Counted from the stretch's first letter, positions 19,178 through 27,319 are shown. The stretch: DNA of 64,000 bases from Pontibacter akesuensis (GCF_001611675.1 NZ_CP014766.1:4464001-4528000), one strand, 5' to 3'. The notes: a model not told the origin generated them from the sequence alone. Translations and numbers: made by a program.

Positions 19178-19269
19178 TTACTTAACATAATATAAATTAT
19201 AAGACTTATAATGTACGATGAATTTCATCTATTTAAAGTGTCACTCATAATGTACTTTATGTTAAGTAA
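19178..19269. repeat. AT-rich 92-bp inverted-repeat element with nested palindromes
   Basis: The ends TTACTTAACATAA (19178-19190) and TTATGTTAAGTAA (19257-19269) are perfect 13-bp inverted repeats. The match continues inward to about 26 bp with four mismatches. Inside lie three more palindromes: ATTATAAGACTTATAAT (19196-19212), GATGAATTTCATC (19217-19229, at the exact centre of the element) and AGTGTCACT (19237-19245), plus a direct repeat ATAATGTAC (19208, 19247). No open reading frame. It may be a MITE-like element, a multi-site operator or a structured RNA; no target-site duplication is obvious. Confidence 0.7.
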
Positions 19270-19344
19270 GAGAATGAAATACATTAATCGTCGCCTTTCA
19301 ATCAGATATTAGGTATCTTGAAGTATACATCAAAAGATAAAATT

Positions 19345-19617
19345 ATGAAGTGCCCGAACTGCAATGAAACGTTGCTCATGAGCGACAAGAACGGAGTTGA
19401 GATTGATTACTGCCCTAATTGCCGTGGCATCTGGCTGGATCGCGGTGAACTGGAAAAAATTATGGAGCGTTCTGCGGATCATTATTCCAAAAAGGAAAAC
19501 TATGACTCAGACTCCAAACGCTACGGCTATGGCGACCGCAGTCATAGCCATGAGCAACACAAAAAGCACCCTCACAAGAAAAAAGAATCTTTCTTAAGCG
19601 ACTTTTTTGACTTCTGA
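19345..19617 (+). CDS. Small zinc-ribbon protein (zf-TFIIB type)
   Basis: A 90-residue protein starting at ATG 19345. MKCPNCNETLLM...IDYCPNCRGIWLDRGELEKI is a zf-TFIIB zinc ribbon with four cysteines in two CPNC knuckles, and the GIWLDRGELE tail is typical of this family. The C-terminal half is His/Lys-rich and ends in FLSDFFDF. Such proteins are common in bacteria and their target is unknown. The gene lies directly downstream of the 92-bp inverted-repeat element, which may contain its control region. Confidence 0.82.
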   Translation: MKCPNCNETLLMSDKNGVEIDYCPNCRGIWLDRGELEKIMERSADHYSKKENYDSDSKRYGYGDRSHSHEQHKKHPHKKKESFLSDFFDF

Positions 19618-19734
19618 TAAATGCCATTTTTAAAGCTCGGCTAAGATCTTATCTGCACCTGGTTTAACAGAAAAACCTGCACTGTTGATTTGGTGCAGGT
19701 CTTTTGCGTTTATGACATTTATACTTCAAAAGAT

Positions 19735-20166
19735 CTACCTGTAACCAGGAATATTAGTTTCAGCGAAAATTTTGAGCAGTGTAAAAGCCTCTCTTTCGTT
19801 ATTAGTTTCTTTAGCCGATAATGAACTGGTATTAGCTAGGTCCAAGTAACCGAGGGCCTCGTTGTATTCGCGGGCCGATAAAGATTTGTACCCCATAGAC
19901 CAATCAGGAAAATCGCGTTGGCTTATATGCGAACTGAAAAGCTTAATAATGCCTCGGTGGCGGCTATCCTGCTCAATTCTATAGTATAGATTCATCACCT
20001 GCACTTCCTCCCCTTCCAGCACCTGAATAAAATTACCGTCGTGGTAAAGCAGTATACCCGTAATACCTGACCGCTCGTTGTTGCTTCTCGATTGTGCCAA
20101 CAAGGAGTGCAATTCCTCATCAGGCATGATTTTAATGGCAGCGCTTAAATAAACTAATTGTAACAT
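19735..20166 (-). CDS. BLUF-domain blue-light sensor
   Basis: A 143-residue protein made of a single BLUF domain, which binds FAD and senses blue light. Key positions are present: Tyr6 in LVYLSA, Asn29/Asn30 in SNNERSGITGILLY, Gln48 in FIQVLEGE, and Trp/Met in FPDWSMGY. The light reaction of BLUF domains uses this Tyr-Gln pair next to the flavin. No effector domain is attached, so it must act through a partner, as known short BLUF proteins do. The remaining 45 residues are helical. A 19-bp palindrome lies about 75 bp upstream of the start. Confidence 0.92.
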   Translation of the reverse strand: MLQLVYLSAAIKIMPDEELHSLLAQSRSNNERSGITGILLYHDGNFIQVLEGEEVQVMNLYYRIEQDSRHRGIIKLFSSHISQRDFPDWSMGYKSLSAREYNEALGYLDLANTSSLSAKETNNEREAFTLLKIFAETNIPGYR

Positions 20167-20240
20167 CTACAGCATTTTTTCTGCTCTAAAATACTCGAAA
20201 AACAGCTAAATAATGAAGTATAACTACATTTATTTATTCC

Positions 20241-20259
20241 GAATCGTCCAAAACGATTC
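20241..20259. promoter_or_regulatory. Perfect palindrome upstream of the BLUF gene
   Basis: GAATCGT, 5-nt spacer CCAAA, ACGATTC. It lies in the probable promoter region of the BLUF gene, between that gene and the terminator of the neighbouring membrane-protein gene. It could be an operator or a small hairpin; function is inferred. Confidence 0.4.
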
Positions 20260-20290
20260 TCCCCCGACAACTTCTTATAACTTATAAATT

Positions 20291-20325
20291 AAAAGCCTGT
20301 GCTCTCGAAGACAGCACAGGCTTTT
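20291..20325. terminator. Terminator after the small membrane-protein gene
   Basis: AAAAGCCTGTGCT (20291-20303) pairs perfectly with 20313-20325 around a 9-nt loop. A and T tracts flank it on both sides. Confidence 0.85.
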
Positions 20326-20344
20326 ATCAACTATTCAAGGCTAC

Positions 20345-20746
20345 TCAAGCCATTACTTGCTCTATTCTGTTTTGATGGTCCTGCTGCAAAGCATACTCTT
20401 CCGTATTATCGCCACGTAAGTAGCCAACTATGGCTAAAGCAACGGCAACTGCAATTGCAATCAAAAAAGCTGGTAGAAAACCATCTATTTTAAAATTCCC
20501 AACCAATTTGTCGACTAGCTTTAACATAAGCGCTGTTACGATTAAGCCAACGATAGCCTCTAGAAGGAAGAAAGTAACCAGGTTAAGCAAACCACCCAGC
20601 AGCCACCCGATGGTAGCTGTGAAAATTGCAGTAAGAAATGCAACCCATAGAGCTGTCCAGAAACTTTTAACGTGTACTGACGACAACGCATAAGCCATTA
20701 GTAAGATAATGACTGCTGTAACTAATAAGTTAATAATAAAGTCCAT
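20345..20746 (-). CDS. Small four-helix membrane protein (phage_holin_4_2/PF04020-like)
   Basis: A 133-residue protein with about four hydrophobic helices (residues 3-23, 32-52, 56-78 and 90-110) and short charged ends. The arrangement and the C-terminal charged tail resemble the PF04020 family, which is named for phage holins but is mostly found as chromosomal membrane proteins of unknown role. There are no phage genes nearby, so a lysis role is unlikely. The resemblance is based on topology and a few residues only. Confidence 0.6.
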   Translation of the reverse strand: MDFIINLLVTAVIILLMAYALSSVHVKSFWTALWVAFLTAIFTATIGWLLGGLLNLVTFFLLEAIVGLIVTALMLKLVDKLVGNFKIDGFLPAFLIAIAVAVALAIVGYLRGDNTEEYALQQDHQNRIEQVMA

Positions 20747-20824
20747 AGTTTTATTTTGTGTTTGATGTCAAAAAATACTTAGGTCCTTATTACGGGTAAG
20801 ACAGCCAAAATGATAACCAAACGT

Positions 20825-21499
20825 TTATTTCACGTACGCTGGCTTTAAAAGATCCTTATAGCGGGCCTCAAACTTCTTTACCTTCGGCTGTGCCACCGAC
20901 ACCACATATGGGTCGTTCGGGTTGATGCGGTAGTAGTCCTGGTGATAGGCCTCGGCGGGCCAAAACTTCTTGAATGGCTCTACATAGGTCACAATTTTAT
21001 TGGCGTATATTTTAGCGTTCTGTAGTTGCTGTATCTCCTTTTCGATAATCTTCTTTTCTTCGGGTGTTCTGTAAAAAGCCACAGAGCGGTACTGCTCCCC
21101 GACATCTGGGCCCTGTCTGTTAAGTGTGGTGGGGTCGTGGGTGGCAAAAAACACCTCTACCAGCTTCTCATAGCTTATTTGATCCGGGTGATAGTATACT
21201 TGTACCGCCTCTGCGTAGTCTGTTCTGCCGTAGCTTACCTCCTCGTAAGTCGGGTTCGGTTGTGTGCCGCCGGAATAGCCTGATAGGACAGCCTCCACGC
21301 CATTCAGCCTTTCAAAATAAGCCTCGGTGCACCAGAAACAGCCGCCGGCAAAAGTAGCTTTAGCCAGGCCTGCGGTATCAATATTCATGGTTTGGAGCTC
21401 CTCTCCTGCCGCCTGCGAGCGGTCGGTGTTGGTAGCCTCTGAGCAGGAAGTAAAAAGAAAGAAGGTAGACAAGAGCAGCAGTAGGGTTCGGTTTATCAT
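20825..21499 (-). CDS. msrA: Peptide methionine sulfoxide reductase MsrA, lipoprotein form
   Basis: A 224-residue protein. It starts with a lipoprotein signal (lipobox FTSC, Cys19), so it should be anchored in the envelope. The catalytic motif GCFWCTEAYF places the nucleophile at Cys54. YSGGTQPNPTYEEVSYGRTDYAE and HDPTTLNRQGPDVGEQYRS are the other MsrA blocks. It reduces the S-epimer of methionine sulfoxide in oxidised proteins. The C-terminal cysteines of some MsrA enzymes are not seen, so recycling may use another donor. Confidence 0.95.
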   Translation of the reverse strand: MINRTLLLLLSTFFLFTSCSEATNTDRSQAAGEELQTMNIDTAGLAKATFAGGCFWCTEAYFERLNGVEAVLSGYSGGTQPNPTYEEVSYGRTDYAEAVQVYYHPDQISYEKLVEVFFATHDPTTLNRQGPDVGEQYRSVAFYRTPEEKKIIEKEIQQLQNAKIYANKIVTYVEPFKKFWPAEAYHQDYYRINPNDPYVVSVAQPKVKKFEARYKDLLKPAYVK

Positions 21500-21614
21500 G
21501 AGTAGTTAATTTTAAAGATTGATCTCTTAAGGGCTCTGGTAACTGTGCGTTGGAGGGTTGAGCAAATATGAATCCATACGCTTACCTTTATACTTTAACT
21601 CAAAAACCGGCACC

Positions 21615-22436
21615 TTGTTTATACTTTACAACGGGCAACAGCAGCAGTCGGAAGAATTGCGCCTGCCCCACTCCGACCGCGCCTTCCAGTACAACGACGG
21701 TTTTTTTGAAACTGCCATCGTGCAGAATGGCCGAATCAGGTTCTGGCTTGATCACCAGCAACGTATGCTTGAGGCTGCGAATGCTTTACAACTTGAGCTG
21801 CCAGACTTTTTCTTTGCGGCTGATTTTCAACATAAGCTGCTGCAACTGGCGCAGCAGGAAAACGCTGCAGCCTATGGACGCCTGAAACTGAAAGTATGGC
21901 GGGCAGGTGGGGGTTTGTACACCCCAACCACAACTGCGGTAAACTGGCTGGCCACTGTAGCGCCTGCTTCACCTTTTTCCACTAAAGCGTTGCACATAGG
22001 AATTTGCCAGCAAGTGCGTACAGCCTATTCGTCGGTTTCGCACTTTAAAGGTCCGAATGCCCCGCTGTACGTGTTGGCGGGTCTGGAAAAACAAGCCACC
22101 ATAAAGGAAGACATGCTGCTCCTATCTACGGAGGGCTATGTGGCGGAACTTCAGTCCTCAACAATATTCTGGCTGCTAGATGAGGTGCTTTATACTCCTG
22201 ATTTGCTCAGTGGCTGCGTGAACGGCATTGTGCGTAGGAACATTTTGCGCTGGTGTGCTGCCCAGCAGCAGCCGGTGCGTGAGGTGCTGCAGGGGCCGGA
22301 AACATTGCTACAAGCCGATGTTGTTTTCGCGGCGAATGTAACGGGTATCAGAGGCATCGCAAGTATAAACGGAGAACCTGTGCAGCAAAACGAAGCCTAC
22401 CTGCAGCAACTGCGGCATGCTCTGACGTTGGTTTAG
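21615..22436 (+). CDS. Class IV PLP-dependent aminotransferase, PabC-like (aminodeoxychorismate lyase)
   Basis: About 273 residues from the TTG at 21615, giving FILYNGQ at the N-terminus as in relatives. No ATG is available in this frame; the alternative is TTG 21558. LPHSDRAFQYNDGFFETAIV and the PLP lysine in SVSHFKGPNAPLYVLA mark the fold. It could release p-aminobenzoate from aminodeoxychorismate, or be a branched-chain or D-amino-acid aminotransferase; these are hard to separate by eye. The presence of pabB at 62 kb makes the folate role plausible. Start region and 5' end overlap two TATACTT sites. Confidence 0.78.
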   Translation: MFILYNGQQQQSEELRLPHSDRAFQYNDGFFETAIVQNGRIRFWLDHQQRMLEAANALQLELPDFFFAADFQHKLLQLAQQENAAAYGRLKLKVWRAGGGLYTPTTTAVNWLATVAPASPFSTKALHIGICQQVRTAYSSVSHFKGPNAPLYVLAGLEKQATIKEDMLLLSTEGYVAELQSSTIFWLLDEVLYTPDLLSGCVNGIVRRNILRWCAAQQQPVREVLQGPETLLQADVVFAANVTGIRGIASINGEPVQQNEAYLQQLRHALTLV

Positions 22437-22961
22437 CTAAAGGCTCTCTACTCCTATAAATGAAATCTCTTGCAGCAGTTCCCACGGCCCCCCTTTGTAC
22501 GCCCACACCTGGAATCCGATACCGGTTGCAGTGAAGGTCGAGAACTGTTCCTGCAACTGTGCCTGTAGCGCCTTTGCCTGTTGTGGGAGCACCTTGTTCT
22601 GCACGGTTACGTGCGGCCATAGTTTCTGCTTGTCCTGTGCCGTGAGCCACGGCTGCCAGCGCTGCTGCAAGCGCAGGTGCAACTGTTGCAATGCATGACT
22701 TTCTAATGTATAAGCGACTCCTTTCCCCATAGATTTAACTGCTGTCACCTTTAGCGGAAGTGGTTGCAGCTCTTGAGCTGCTTGCTCCAATACCTGCTGT
22801 ACCTGGGGGAAATGCTCGGATGGCAGATGGTGAAACAAAGTTAGGTGCGCCTTCAGGAAGTTGCGCTCCGGCGGAAAGTATAGCTGCCGCTGATTGTTGA
22901 AATATTGGAAGCTAACTTCATCCAGCTGCAGTGTCAGTACAATGGGGTCTTCATGATTCAT
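22437..22961 (-). CDS. 2H phosphoesterase, 2'-5' RNA ligase family
   Basis: A 174-residue protein from the ATG at 22961. A much longer frame continues upstream, but there it runs antisense to the fabG-like gene and is not protein-like. Two H-x-T-x motifs, AHLTLF near residue 40 and PHVTVQ near 125, are the pair of catalytic histidines of the 2H superfamily (LigT, cyclic phosphodiesterases). Such enzymes act on 2',3'-cyclic phosphates or 2'-5' linkages in RNA. It abuts the class IV aminotransferase gene tail to tail with no gap. Confidence 0.82.
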   Translation of the reverse strand: MNHEDPIVLTLQLDEVSFQYFNNQRQLYFPPERNFLKAHLTLFHHLPSEHFPQVQQVLEQAAQELQPLPLKVTAVKSMGKGVAYTLESHALQQLHLRLQQRWQPWLTAQDKQKLWPHVTVQNKVLPQQAKALQAQLQEQFSTFTATGIGFQVWAYKGGPWELLQEISFIGVESL

Positions 22962-23183
22962 GGCACACAGTCGATAGTCCTTTCTAGTACCATTAGCGCT
23001 GCCTACTTGTTCAATCCTTTTATACTTGTTAATCCAGTTAAGCATTACCTGCACGGCAGACCCTGCTTCAGCTGCCTTTGTTTTGAATTTTGTATGGGGT
23101 TGGCACTCCTGATTTATTGTAAATGTAGCTATTCCCGCACATCCAAAACCAAACTTCAAATGAACAAAAGGAAAGAAATCAAG

Positions 23184-23191
23184 TATATTTG
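23184..23191 (+). promoter_or_regulatory. -7 promoter box for the fabG-like gene
   Basis: TATATTTG matches TAnnTTTG, 29 nt before the ATG at 23221. It overlaps an AAGTATA motif at 23181-23187. Confidence 0.5.
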
Positions 23192-23220
23192 TAGCTACAA
23201 ACATTGAAAAGATAAAACCT

Positions 23221-23937
23221 ATGGAATCATTAAAAGGAAAAAACGCCTTGGTTACCGGCGCCGGAAAAGGTATCGGGCGTGCTATTGCCCTGGCATTGGC
23301 TGCTGAAGGCGTGAATGTAGGCCTGCTGGCCCGCACTACCAGCCAATTGGAAGCAGTTGCCAAAGAAGTACAGGATAAAGGCGTACATGCAGCCGTTATA
23401 ACGGCTGACGTGACAGACATTAACGCTGTGAACCAGGCTGTAGCGCAAGCACGCGAACAACTGGGAGCAGTCGATATACTCATCAATAACGCCGGTGTGG
23501 GTGCCTTTGGGAAGTTTCTGGAGCTGGAGCCGGATAAATGGGAAAGCATCATCAAAATTAACTTAATGGGCCCCTACTATGTTACCCGTGCGGTGCTTCC
23601 GGAAATGATTGAGCGGCAGACGGGCGATATTATTAATGTTTCCTCTACTGCCGGCCAGAAAGGTGCCGCCGTGACCAGTGCCTACAGCGCCTCCAAATTT
23701 GGCTTGATTGGTATGTCCGAATCGCTGATGCAGGAAGTACGCAAGCACAACATCCGCGTGAGCACCCTCACTCCCAGCACCGTCGCCACGGACATGGCCA
23801 TCGACCTGAACCTGACGGACGGCAATCCGGAGCGCGTGATGCAAGCAGATGATTTTGCCGAAATGATAATATCCCAGCTAAAGCTAAATCGCCGTGTTTT
23901 TGTGAAAGAGGCCAGCATCTGGTCTACCAATCCGTAA
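23221..23937 (+). CDS. 3-oxoacyl-ACP reductase-like short-chain dehydrogenase
   Basis: A 238-residue SDR. The cofactor motif [12 protein letters not shown] starts near residue 12, NNAGVG lies near 88, and the catalytic triad is in NVSSTAG and SAYSASKFG. The sequence ATDMAID in place of the usual loop after the active site, and the C-terminal [20 protein letters not shown], resemble the Bacteroidota FabG paralogues annotated as 3-ketoacyl-ACP reductase. Whether it serves fatty-acid synthesis or another ketone substrate is open. It is divergent from the 2H phosphoesterase gene. Confidence 0.82.
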   Translation: MESLKGKNALVTGAGKGIGRAIALALAAEGVNVGLLARTTSQLEAVAKEVQDKGVHAAVITADVTDINAVNQAVAQAREQLGAVDILINNAGVGAFGKFLELEPDKWESIIKINLMGPYYVTRAVLPEMIERQTGDIINVSSTAGQKGAAVTSAYSASKFGLIGMSESLMQEVRKHNIRVSTLTPSTVATDMAIDLNLTDGNPERVMQADDFAEMIISQLKLNRRVFVKEASIWSTNP

Positions 23938-23956
23938 AGCACGCAGCCATTATACA

Positions 23957-23994
23957 GCAGGAAAGCCCGGAGAATATACTCCGGGCTTTCCTGC
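23957..23994. terminator. Strong bidirectional hairpin between convergent genes
   Basis: GCAGGAAAGCCCGGAG (23957-23972) pairs perfectly over 16 bp with 23979-23994, with a 6-nt loop. The T tract is poor but the stem is strong, and it sits between two convergent genes. Confidence 0.7.
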
Positions 23995-24017
23995 TTATAC
24001 TTGTTATTGAAAGGCTA

Positions 24018-24782
24018 TTATTGCGCCGGGTACCAGTCTTTTAATCGCACATCGATCTGCTTGTTCTTGGCATTCACCTGGGTTTTAAACGAATCAACAT
24101 CGCTTAGCCCGTTCTGGCCCCGGTAGTGATATGGGTAAATTACCTTTGGCTTGAAATCAAGCACCGCATCGGCCGCCTGATCCACATCCATCGTGTAGGG
24201 CAGGTTCATACTTACAAAGGCCACATCAATGTTCTTCAGCTTGCGCATTTCCGGGGTTCCCTCGGTATCGCCGGAGATGTACACGCGCTTGCCGCCCATT
24301 TCAAGTATATAACCGTTGCCGCGCCCTTTAACGTGCTTGGCATCTGCACTCTCAGGAAGGTTATACATGGGGACAGCCATGACCTTTATGCCTTGCTGGG
24401 TGCTGCTCTCTCCATTCTTCAGCACAACCAACTGCTGCTTGTACTGCTCCGGCAGCTGGTCGGCAACGGCCTGTGGCACCACCATTTTCACACCCGAAGT
24501 TTGCAAAGCGCCCAGTGTTTTAGGGTCCATGTGGTCGCCGTGAATGTCGGTGATCAGGATCAGGTCAGGCTTGGCAAGCCCAGCATACAGTTCGGCTCCT
24601 CCGTAGGGATCCACATACACGTTTTTGCCCTGGTAGTTCAGCACCAGCGACCCATGGGTTACGGGCTGCACCACCAAAGGCCCTTGCTTTGTCGGAATGG
24701 TATCTGCTGTAGCGGCAAGTTGGGCCTGAGCCTGGAACAGCCCCAGGCTGAGGGCAAAGGCAAGTATAGTCTTAAGCTTCAT
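24018..24782 (-). CDS. Secreted metallo-beta-lactamase-fold hydrolase
   Basis: A 254-residue protein with a signal peptide (cleavage near AQA-QLAA). ITDIHGDHMDPKTL contains the MBL H-x-H/D-x-D-H zinc motif (here DIHGDHMD), and SGDTEGTPE gives a later metal aspartate. The arrangement resembles the UlaG-like branch, where YVDPYGG stands near the N-terminus. Natural substrates of the exported members are unknown. A -7 box lies at 24808-24815. The next gene upstream, an amidohydrolase, is on the same strand with 62 bp between. Confidence 0.82.
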   Translation of the reverse strand: MKLKTILAFALSLGLFQAQAQLAATADTIPTKQGPLVVQPVTHGSLVLNYQGKNVYVDPYGGAELYAGLAKPDLILITDIHGDHMDPKTLGALQTSGVKMVVPQAVADQLPEQYKQQLVVLKNGESSTQQGIKVMAVPMYNLPESADAKHVKGRGNGYILEMGGKRVYISGDTEGTPEMRKLKNIDVAFVSMNLPYTMDVDQAADAVLDFKPKVIYPYHYRGQNGLSDVDSFKTQVNAKNKQIDVRLKDWYPAQ

Positions 24783-24807
24783 AGTTTTTAAGTTTTAGTA
24801 GCAACAT

Positions 24808-24815
24808 CAAAAATA
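24808..24815 (-). promoter_or_regulatory. -7 promoter box for the MBL-fold gene
   Basis: Reads TATTTTTG on the minus strand, 25 nt upstream of the ATG at 24782. Confidence 0.4.
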
Positions 24816-24844
24816 AAATAATGTTTGGGCTACCTGCTTATACG

Positions 24845-26281
24845 TTAATTCAGCCCCACCTTACCCTTCACCGAATCAAAAATCTTCTGCGAGTCAAAGC
24901 CTACGCCGTTCTTGAACACTGTCTCCATCTTCCGGATCTGTTTGATGTCCTTCTCCAGGTCGCCATTGATGAGCACCAGGTCCGCCTGCTTTCCTTTTTC
25001 AATGGTGCCAATAGTATTAGCTCTGTCTAAGTACGTAGCGCCGTTCAACGTGCAGATTTTAATCGCCTCGGCCAGCGAAAAACCACCTTCTACCAATAAC
25101 TCTACCTGCCGCTGGTTTGAATAACCGGCAATGGTTCTACCGGCTCCGGTTGGGTCTGTGCCCGCCACAAGCAATCCGCCGGCGTCATAGAACTGCTTTT
25201 CCCAGGCAAGTTCTTTGTTGAAGAGTGCGATACTAAGGGAGTCCTTGCCCTGCGCAGCTTTCCATCGGTTGATGATTGTTTCCCGTACTTCCGGCAGCAG
25301 GGCCGCTTCGCCGCCACCCAGCACCGCTTCACGTCCCGAGTAAGGCTCAAACACAGGCAAGGTAGAGGTTACGGCTACGCCTTTGCTGATCAGGAACTGC
25401 TGCAGGCTCCGCATCTTTGGACTGTTCACCTCCAGGTCCAGCAGCGACTGACGCGCGGCATCCGGGCATTCATTCTCTTTTTTATTTGCTACAAAATCGG
25501 TGCTGGCCATAAATCCGTGCTCCAGGTTGTCTATTCCCAACTCGGCGGCCTCGCGGTACGTGATGGAGCACAAGTGTCCCGTCACTTTTAGGTTGCGCTG
25601 ATGAGCTTCACGCACCACTGCTTTAAGGTCATCCTTCGTGGCGTGCATGTACATCTTGAAAGACGTGCAGCCCCGGTCAGCCCAGAAGTTCACTGTTTCA
25701 GCCGCATCATTGGAATCCTTCACAGTGTTCAAGGCCGGAATGTCAAATACCTTGCGCTCAATGTAGGGCGCCGTCACGTCCATGTCCGGACCAACGAGTT
25801 TTCCTTCGGCAATCAGCTGCTTCAGCGCAAGGTCCGTCTGCGGTTCTATACTTCCGGCCGTGCGAATGGTGGTGGCGCCACCTGCCAGGTAAAGCTTTGG
25901 GAAGGTGCCCGGCATTTCAGCAATGTTAAAAAAACCTTCCATGGGCATGGTGTAGTACAAGTGCTCGTGCACCATCACCAGGCCCGGAATAAGTGTTTTT
26001 CCGGAGCAGTTGATCACTTCGGCATCCTTTGGCACCTTCACTTTTTTGGTGTCCCCCACCTGCTCAATCTTTCCATCCCGAAGTATAACTGTCTGGTGCG
26101 CTTTTGCTGGTTTTCCCGTCCCATCTATTACCTTGGCATCGGTGAGCGCAATAACGTTTGCTTTGGTCTTGATATAGGAGTTCACCTGCGGCGTAAAGTT
26201 CTGCGCCTGGGCCGTGGCTGTGGCACAACAAAAGGCAAGTCCTGCAAGTAAGACGCGAAGGGTGCCGGTTAGTTTCAGCAT
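24845..26281 (-). CDS. Secreted amidohydrolase
   Basis: A 478-residue amidohydrolase-superfamily protein with a signal peptide ending near ATAQAQ. IPGLVMVHEHLYY contains the metal-binding H-x-H region near residue 100. GHLCSITYREAAELGIDNLEHGF supplies the later histidines, and VAGTDPTGAG the catalytic aspartate. The family includes imidazolonepropionase-like and Xaa-Pro dipeptidase-like exported enzymes that cleave C-N bonds. The substrate cannot be assigned. A -7 box is seen at 26305-26312. Confidence 0.85.
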   Translation of the reverse strand: MLKLTGTLRVLLAGLAFCCATATAQAQNFTPQVNSYIKTKANVIALTDAKVIDGTGKPAKAHQTVILRDGKIEQVGDTKKVKVPKDAEVINCSGKTLIPGLVMVHEHLYYTMPMEGFFNIAEMPGTFPKLYLAGGATTIRTAGSIEPQTDLALKQLIAEGKLVGPDMDVTAPYIERKVFDIPALNTVKDSNDAAETVNFWADRGCTSFKMYMHATKDDLKAVVREAHQRNLKVTGHLCSITYREAAELGIDNLEHGFMASTDFVANKKENECPDAARQSLLDLEVNSPKMRSLQQFLISKGVAVTSTLPVFEPYSGREAVLGGGEAALLPEVRETIINRWKAAQGKDSLSIALFNKELAWEKQFYDAGGLLVAGTDPTGAGRTIAGYSNQRQVELLVEGGFSLAEAIKICTLNGATYLDRANTIGTIEKGKQADLVLINGDLEKDIKQIRKMETVFKNGVGFDSQKIFDSVKGKVGLN

Positions 26282-26304
26282 GATGTTAGTAATTATAAGT
26301 ACTT

Positions 26305-26312
26305 CAAACTTA
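26305..26312 (-). promoter_or_regulatory. -7 promoter box for the amidohydrolase gene
   Basis: Reads TAAGTTTG on the minus strand, 23 nt upstream of the ATG at 26281. It lies between this gene and thyA, so the amidohydrolase can be transcribed separately. Confidence 0.45.
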
Positions 26313-26317
26313 TGGAC

Positions 26318-27112
26318 CTACACCGCTACGGGTGCTTTGATACCGGGGTGCGGCTCATAGTTCACCAGTTCGAAATCCTCAAAGGTAAAAGCAAAGATAT
26401 CCTTCACCTCCGGGTTAAGCTTCATGGTGGGCAATTCGCGCGGCTCACGCGTTAACTGGCGCTGCGCCTGCTCCAGGTGGTTCATGTATAAATGCGTGTC
26501 ACCGCCCGTCCAGATAAACTCTCCCGGCTCCAGGCCCGTTACCTGCGCCATCATCAGCACCAGCAGTGCATACGAGGCAATGTTGAAGGGAACGCCCAGA
26601 AACACATCGGCAGAGCGCTGGTAAAGCTGGCACGACAGCTTGCCCTCGGCCACGTAGAACTGGTAGAAGGCGTGGCACGGCGGCAGTTTCATGTTTTCAA
26701 TCTCCGCCACGTTCCAGGCGCTCACGATAATGCGACGCGAGTCCGGGTTGTTCTTGAGCTGGTTCACCACCTGCGAAATCTGGTCGATGTGACGGCCATC
26801 CGGCGTTGGCCAGCTGCGCCACTGCGATCCGTAAACCGGGCCTAATTCGCCGTTCGCATCAGCCCACTCATCCCAGATGGAAACGCCATTCTCCTTCAGG
26901 TAAGCAATGTTGGTATCGCCTTTCAAAAACCAAAGCAGCTCGTGAATAATCGATTTCAGGTGCACTTTTTTGGTGGTAACGAGAGGAAACCCCTCCTGCA
27001 GGTTAAAGCGCATCTGGTGACCAAAAATACTGATGGTGCCTGTACCCGTTCTGTCTTCTTTCTTTACCCCGTGGTCGAGGATGTGCTGCATCAGGTCTAA
27101 ATATTGTTTCAT
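26318..27112 (-). CDS. thyA: Thymidylate synthase
   Basis: 264 residues, the same length as E. coli ThyA. The nucleophile is Cys146 in [21 protein letters not shown] binds phosphate, and [20 protein letters not shown] is the folate/dUMP motif. It converts dUMP and methylene-tetrahydrofolate to dTMP and dihydrofolate. In many Bacteroidota folA follows thyA at once; here the next gene on the strand is the secreted amidohydrolase, and no dihydrofolate reductase is in the window. Confidence 0.97.
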   Translation of the reverse strand: MKQYLDLMQHILDHGVKKEDRTGTGTISIFGHQMRFNLQEGFPLVTTKKVHLKSIIHELLWFLKGDTNIAYLKENGVSIWDEWADANGELGPVYGSQWRSWPTPDGRHIDQISQVVNQLKNNPDSRRIIVSAWNVAEIENMKLPPCHAFYQFYVAEGKLSCQLYQRSADVFLGVPFNIASYALLVLMMAQVTGLEPGEFIWTGGDTHLYMNHLEQAQRQLTREPRELPTMKLNPEVKDIFAFTFEDFELVNYEPHPGIKAPVAV

Positions 27113-27253
27113 GCGGTATATGTGCTTGTGTGGAAAGTTAAAGATAGAAGATTTTTAAATTAGTTCTGCCTGCGGATTTATACTTGCCCGATAGGTTTAG
27201 AGCTCGCACAGCAGCTGCAAATGCTTAGTGCCCTGACATACCATACTTCAGCA

Positions 27254-27319
27254 ATGAAAAAAATTAAAAGCGCCGAAGAATACAGGTTCGAACAAAAAAG
27301 ACAGATTGAGGTTAAATGA
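27254..27319 (+). CDS. Possible 21-residue leader peptide before the RND transporter
   Basis: ATG 27254 opens a frame of 21 codons, ending in TGA at 27317-27319. The peptide is very charged (begins MKKIKSAEEY, then alternating Lys, Arg, Glu and Gln). It overlaps the proposed TTG start of the transporter in another frame. It could be a leader for translational coupling, a remnant, or chance. There is no ribosome-binding site, but few genes here have one. Confidence 0.25.
   Translation: MKKIKSAEEYRFEQKRQIEVK

Noticed and set aside
20345-20746. Holin-like gene as a sign of prophage
   Set aside because: No phage structural, lysis or integrase genes lie near it; the family is mostly chromosomal.
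22962-23555. N-terminal extension of the 2H phosphoesterase frame
   Set aside because: It runs antisense to the fabG-like gene and has Ser/Ala/Thr-rich shadow composition; the real protein starts at 22961.
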